Below are positions 60,180 through 64,000 of a stretch of 64,000 nt of DNA, piece after piece. The stretch is taken from assembly GCA_002311665.1 (NCBI GenBank), contig DBYX01000020.1, positions 1 through 64,000 on the forward strand. The letters are read 5' to 3'. Numbering within the stretch: the first letter of the stretch is position 1; each line of letters opens with the position of its first letter. The notes beneath the pieces were generated by a model. It was not told where the DNA came from, searched no databases, and saw only the letters and a list, made by a program, of their open reading frames with translations. The position numbers and the translations under genes are program-made. The stretch comes from Lachnoclostridium sp. UBA1175 (GTDB taxonomy: Bacteria > Bacillota > Clostridia > Lachnospirales > Lachnospiraceae).

Positions 60180-61496
60180 ATGAATCAAAAGACGAAAAAA
60201 ATACTTCTTATTGAGCTTGCGGCCGTTTTCGCGATCGCGCTGGTCGTGACGGTCATCGTTCTTGTTACAAGATCGCACAGAAACTCCGACGATAAGGAAA
60301 ATGCCGAGTACAAGGACACGGTCCTGTGTCTGCGGGAATCCAACACCGGGGCAAGCGGCGGCAGTGTATACTCGCGGAGAGAGTATGACTCGCTCGGCAG
60401 GATGATCAAGTCAGAGGAATGCTGGCCTACGGGGGAGGTATACAAGACGACGGTATACTCGTATGACGAAAACGACTATACGATGACTGAGACTGCGGAT
60501 ATGCTGACCTCGGTGGAGGTTACGGTGTATGATCACGACGGGGAATTGCTCTCCTCGAAGCGATACAATAAGACATACGATGTGAATGAGGGGGTTGCGA
60601 CGAAACTGGTACAGGAGATCATTTACGAGGCCAATGTCTGCACGAACCGGAAAGATCTGATGGACAGTGCACTTTCACTTTATTACGATAGCCAACCGTA
60701 TATCTGTAACGAATATAACAAGGACGGTAAGCAGATCGGCAGAGAACAGCTCAGATATGACGGCGATCGCACGCTCATTAAGGAGAAATATGATTTCGCC
60801 GACGGTGTGTGGCGAACGGACAGTGTGTGTGAACTGGATGAGCAGAAGAGGCTTGTCAGGAAATATCTCATACTCATAGCGGGAACGCCCGAGGAGAGGA
60901 AGGAACTGTACTGGGAGGCAACCTACGAGGCAGACGGATCCCGGAAGGAATATTGGCCGTCCGTATATAAGGATGTCGATACAAGAGTCACTTGGTACAA
61001 TGCGCAGGGAGATATGACGGAGCAGAGAAAGTATGATCCGATCAACGAGGAGGAATGCGACCTGCGGCTCACCTGGGAGTACGGGGAAGAAAACGGCCTG
61101 CGCGTGGTTACGGAGACGAACTACGACAGTCAGGGCAATCCCGTCCTCCTGAATATCAAAAAGATCAACCGCGACGGCATGACCGTGTATGATGGGACCG
61201 TTGATCCAGAGACCGGTGAAGATAAAGTCTATCGCGACTGCAGATTCGACAGCGAGGGCAGAGTCGAAAAGTGTTTTGATTATAACGAAGACGGAAGTGT
61301 ATGGAAGACCCAGACCTTTTTGTATGACGAGAAAGGACGCTTTTACCGGGAGTTTGAGACAAGGGAGGGAATAGCAGGTACAGGGCGTGATCATTTTTAT
61401 ATCGAGATCCCGCTGACAGCGGAACAGATGAAGGAACGCGCAAAGTACTATGTCGACTGGAAACTCGACAACGATATGCCGGACTCATCCTATTAA
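60180..61496 (+). CDS. Membrane-anchored YD/RHS-like repeat protein B
   Basis: 438 residues; start ATG at 60180 behind GGGGAAAAT, a weak site. An N-terminal helix (IELAAVFAIALVVTVIVLVT) leads to Y-D-rich repeats: REYDSLGRMIKSEEC, YDENDYTMTET, EYNKDGKQIGREQLRYDGD and RFDSEGRVEKCFDY. The final IPLTAEQMKERAKYY segment resembles the TEEQVKATEVFYF ending of the upstream paralogue, showing tandem duplication followed by divergence. It is probably exported and held by the N-terminal helix. Function unknown. Confidence 0.78.
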   Translation: MNQKTKKILLIELAAVFAIALVVTVIVLVTRSHRNSDDKENAEYKDTVLCLRESNTGASGGSVYSRREYDSLGRMIKSEECWPTGEVYKTTVYSYDENDYTMTETADMLTSVEVTVYDHDGELLSSKRYNKTYDVNEGVATKLVQEIIYEANVCTNRKDLMDSALSLYYDSQPYICNEYNKDGKQIGREQLRYDGDRTLIKEKYDFADGVWRTDSVCELDEQKRLVRKYLILIAGTPEERKELYWEATYEADGSRKEYWPSVYKDVDTRVTWYNAQGDMTEQRKYDPINEEECDLRLTWEYGEENGLRVVTETNYDSQGNPVLLNIKKINRDGMTVYDGTVDPETGEDKVYRDCRFDSEGRVEKCFDYNEDGSVWKTQTFLYDEKGRFYREFETREGIAGTGRDHFYIEIPLTAEQMKERAKYYVDWKLDNDMPDSSY

Positions 61497-61515
61497 CGGA
61501 ATATCAGGACAAAAC

Positions 61516-61557
61516 AAAAACCGCATTGCCGTCTGAATACGGCAATGCGGTTTTTTT
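61516..61557. terminator. Strong bidirectional terminator
   Basis: A 17-bp perfect stem (61516-61532 with 61539-61555), a 6-base loop and T runs on both strands, between convergent genes. Confidence 0.93.
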
Positions 61558-61608
61558 GTCACTTTCGGGTTGTCCGGAACTCCGCACGGCGGCGGATCCG
61601 GGACGGCT

Positions 61609-63627
61609 TCAGCCGATGTCCTGCGGCATCGCGAAGACATCGCCGCCGCAAGCGAACGGGCCCGGGAGAGCGGATACTCCGCGGTGCGCCCCGAAGAAAT
61701 CGGTGTCGAAGGTGATCGCGGTTCCGTCGGGATCCTCGAAGCGCTGCTCGGGCTCAAAAGCGCATCCGAGCGTGTCGCTGTCCACGATGGCATCGCGGAA
61801 ACCGCCGAGGATATCGTAGATGTTGGTCTTGATCGTGTAGGTGCCGTTCTTCTCCGCGATCAGCTGCAGATAAGGCGCGGCAGAAGCGTCAGCCGTGAAG
61901 CTGTCGGTCTCGTGCTCCCAGGCCTGCGCGCCGCCGAGATAAGCGTTGCCGCGGCTCCATACGGGCAGATGCGCAAAATGATACTGTGCCATCTTGCCCA
62001 TATTGGCAGGCTGATCGAGCTCGAACCAGTTGATCCACTCGTCGTACGTCGGGTAGCCGTTGAAGATTGCGGTGCCCACGGTCGTGTTGTCGCCGCGCTC
62101 GTAGCCGAGACGAACTTTCTCGTCATCGTCGTCCGCACGGTACATCTGCAGGAAAATGTTGTTGTAGAAACGGTTGTCGCCGTGCAGGATGCTCATGAAA
62201 CCCGCGACCTCTGTGCGGTGGCGGATGTGGTACGGCGTGTAGCGCGGCTGGTTTTTGCCGTTGACGATGTTGTCCGTGCCGCCGCCGACGGAAGTGAACG
62301 AGCCGGCGATGAGGTTGTGCACGCAGGCGATGCCCTCGGTCGCGATGCGGATGCCCGCGCGGGAGAGCATAATGTTGTTGTCGATGAGCGTCGGGCCGTG
62401 GCCGACCTCGACAAAGATATCCTGTGCCATCATCGAGCCCGCTGCGCGAGGCGTTCCTTCGGGCGCGTGGTTGTCATGCAGGAAATTCTGCGTGATGCGC
62501 GTTCCCTGAGCCTGCCAGTCGCACCAGATGCCCATCGTCGAGTGGTGGATGTGGTTGCGGCGGAAGACAACGTCGATCGCCGCGTGGAATTTGATGCCGG
62601 AAATCTCGGCGCCGCCGAGTTCCTGCATATTGTTGATGTTGTGGATGTGGTTGTCCTCGATCAGACTGAAGACACAGCCCATGCGGCCGACGATGCCGGC
62701 CTGCTCGCAGTGGTGGATGTGGCAGCGGCGCACGATGTGGCTGCCGACCTTCTCCTTGAGCCAGCCGTGGTACTGACCGCGGCACACGGCGTCGCGCTCC
62801 ATCTGCGTGGGGCTCTTAACGCGCTTGTACGTGAAGTAGTGGTCATTTTCTTCATCATAGTATTTGCCGAGAGAGATGCCGCAGCACTTGCTGTTGTAGA
62901 TCTCGCAGTCCTCGATGATCCAGCCCTTCGACCAGTGAGGGCCTACCATGCCGTCCTGGAACGCGGCGGGCGGAGCCCAGGTCGTCGCGGCCTTCGACAC
63001 GGTGAAACCGGCGAAGGTGATGTAGCCGATGCCGGTCTCCGAGGGGAAGAAGCAGTTGCGGCGTACGTTGATCTCCACGGTCTCCTTGTTCGGGTCGAGC
63101 TCCTGAAAATTCGCGTAGATCACGGTCTCGTCACCGTCCTGCTCCGCGTACCACTGGTATACCGATTCCTCGGGCTTCCAGGAGGGCTTGTAAACCTCTG
63201 CTTTGATGCAGCCCTCGAGGGATTCCGCTTCGTAGAGCGCACGGTCGTTCACATACACACAGCCGGTGTGGCGGATTGCGGAACCGAAGTACCAGTCACC
63301 GTACACGCGCGTCGTGTAGGGGTTGTAGCTGCCGAACACGCCGTTGTTCACGCGGGCAACCCAGACCGTGCCCTGATAGGGCTTCCAGCCGGTCAGAACC
63401 TCGGCGCCGGTGATGTGCGCCGCGAGCGGCTTCTCCGAGCGGTAGGTGATGCGGGCGTCTTCCGTGCCCGCGAATCGGGGATTGACATACTCCCGGTAAA
63501 TGCCGGGCGCAACGATAACTTCATCGCCGGGACACGCGATCTTCGCGGCCTCGTTGATCCTTCGGAAAGGCATCTGACGGCTGCCGTTGCCTTCTCTGCC
63601 GGCCGCCGCATCGACATAATAAATCAT
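61609..63627 (-). CDS. GH120 beta-xylosidase (right-handed beta-helix)
   Basis: 672 residues from the ATG at 63627 (CGGAGGT upstream). It follows the Thermoanaerobacterium XylC sequence as I remember it: YVDAAAGREGNGSRQMPF, VAPGIYREYV, FGSYNPYTTRVYGDW, YANFQELDPNKETVEINVRR, TTWAPPAAFQDGMVGPHWSK and KGWIIEDCEI. The nucleophile Asp (Asp382 in XylC) matches Asp370 in GIWCDWQAQG, and the acid/base Glu (Glu405) matches Glu407 in DIFVEVGHGP. A ~14-residue insertion separates the two here. There is no signal peptide, so it acts in the cytoplasm on imported xylo-oligosaccharides. Confidence 0.9.
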   Translation of the reverse strand: MIYYVDAAAGREGNGSRQMPFRRINEAAKIACPGDEVIVAPGIYREYVNPRFAGTEDARITYRSEKPLAAHITGAEVLTGWKPYQGTVWVARVNNGVFGSYNPYTTRVYGDWYFGSAIRHTGCVYVNDRALYEAESLEGCIKAEVYKPSWKPEESVYQWYAEQDGDETVIYANFQELDPNKETVEINVRRNCFFPSETGIGYITFAGFTVSKAATTWAPPAAFQDGMVGPHWSKGWIIEDCEIYNSKCCGISLGKYYDEENDHYFTYKRVKSPTQMERDAVCRGQYHGWLKEKVGSHIVRRCHIHHCEQAGIVGRMGCVFSLIEDNHIHNINNMQELGGAEISGIKFHAAIDVVFRRNHIHHSTMGIWCDWQAQGTRITQNFLHDNHAPEGTPRAAGSMMAQDIFVEVGHGPTLIDNNIMLSRAGIRIATEGIACVHNLIAGSFTSVGGGTDNIVNGKNQPRYTPYHIRHRTEVAGFMSILHGDNRFYNNIFLQMYRADDDDEKVRLGYERGDNTTVGTAIFNGYPTYDEWINWFELDQPANMGKMAQYHFAHLPVWSRGNAYLGGAQAWEHETDSFTADASAAPYLQLIAEKNGTYTIKTNIYDILGGFRDAIVDSDTLGCAFEPEQRFEDPDGTAITFDTDFFGAHRGVSALPGPFACGGDVFAMPQDIG

Positions 63628-64000
63628 TGGTAAACCTCCGTTTTGCGCTGATATCGGGTGAGACGTGCGAGGGTTCCGCCGAAGCGGCGGAAGAGTCCTC
63701 CCGCGCAGATTCAAAAGGCGCGGAAAATGATGTCTCACAGTTCGTTCATGATAGCATGTTTTATCTTTTTTTGAAATGTCTTTTGTCAGCCAGTACCCCT
63801 TTAAAAAAGCGGGGAAAATGCAACGGTAACGGGTAATAAAATGTTTTACTTTTGCCCTCCGACATGGTATTATCAAACTAGGCGTTCTATACGCTTCAGT
63901 TGCTTTGTTGAGAAGTGTGTTTCGGGGGCGATCGGGGGAGGATCCGAACGCGTGAAACACGAGAGGAGAGGCGCCGTTTTGCGGCGATGAAAGGAGTTAC
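63628..64000. other. Right-edge intergenic region; upstream region of a gene beyond the window
   Basis: On the minus strand a weak TTTCAA-17-TATCAT promoter for GH120 lies near 63747-63780. On the plus strand a promoter at 63845-63873 and an AAAGGAG ribosome site at the very end (63991-63997) show that a gene starts just past base 64000. GGAAAATG words occur at 63722 and 63813. Confidence 0.6.
63845..63873 (+). promoter_or_regulatory. Promoter of the gene beyond the right edge
   Basis: TTTACT at 63845-63850, a 17-base spacer and TATTAT at 63868-63873, about 130 bases before the window ends. Confidence 0.65.

Noticed and set aside
61570..63633. Long plus-strand frame opposite the GH120 gene
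   Set aside because: Arg/Val/Asp-rich shadow translation; starts inside the terminator region and has no family features.
5241..63821. GGAAAATG word as a Chi-like recombination site
   Set aside because: The extended form occurs almost equally on both strands, without the skew expected of Chi.

Overview
The window looks like chromosome from an anaerobic, Gram-positive Clostridia member, most like a Lachnospiraceae relative. The grounds are mid-50s GC by eye, strong AAGGAGG ribosome sites, sigma-A type promoters, a pyruvate:ferredoxin oxidoreductase, two radical-SAM enzymes, the greA-lysS pair, a cell-wall amidase, a sortase-type surface protein and many lipoproteins with Thr/Pro linkers. I see no phage, insertion sequence, CRISPR array or rRNA operon.

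Layout. 1-5.3 kb: the 3' end of a CnaB-repeat surface protein, an acidic membrane protein, tRNA-Gln and a lipoprotein amidase. 5.4-12.5 kb: an unknown membrane protein, an MBL-fold hydrolase, an XRE-type membrane regulator, a HAD phosphatase and a GH94 phosphorylase. 12.6-23.4 kb: three large secreted proteins sharing InlB-type and Ig-like repeats, the last with leucine-rich repeats. 23.5-29.7 kb: nifJ (minus strand), greA and lysS. 29.7-33.4 kb: a more AT-rich stretch with a secreted protein, a tyrosine-phosphatase-like enzyme, a zinc-ribbon membrane protein and a PD-(D/E)XK-like nuclease. 33.5-35.3 kb: two DNA methyltransferases convergent with that nuclease, together a probable type II restriction-modification cassette. 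35.4-42.5 kb: a YhcC-type radical-SAM protein, a LysR regulator divergent from a MetE-like methyltransferase, and a redox/sugar-enzyme cluster.

42.6-44.6 kb: the most unusual locus. A strong promoter drives a 280-residue protein carrying seven [V/A]-Y-x-G-P motifs, an acidic linker and a C-terminal zinc ribbon. Ten bases later comes a SPASM-domain radical-SAM enzyme. This is the arrangement of a multi-core peptide-modification (RiPP) system. 44.6-49.4 kb: a 5'-nucleotidase-type lipoprotein and a zinc/manganese ABC uptake operon with no ATPase gene in view. 49.8-53.8 kb: mnmA, zinc-ribbon and DUF2752 membrane proteins, and a phosphodiester glycosidase-type protein. 53.9-56.2 kb: a DegV protein with a palindromic operator in its promoter, and an MscS channel. 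56.2-61.5 kb: membrane-anchored exported proteins, two with YD-like repeats. 61.6-63.6 kb: a GH120 beta-xylosidase. A promoter and ribosome site at the right edge point to a gene starting just outside.

Working together: GH94 and GH120 suggest use of plant-fibre oligosaccharides, PFOR supplies acetyl-CoA and reduced ferredoxin, and the secreted repeat proteins and lipoproteins build the cell surface. Across the window the octamer GGAAAATG/CATTTTCC is far commoner than composition predicts (29 copies counted by eye), and several promoters are followed at once by a hairpin ahead of the gene.
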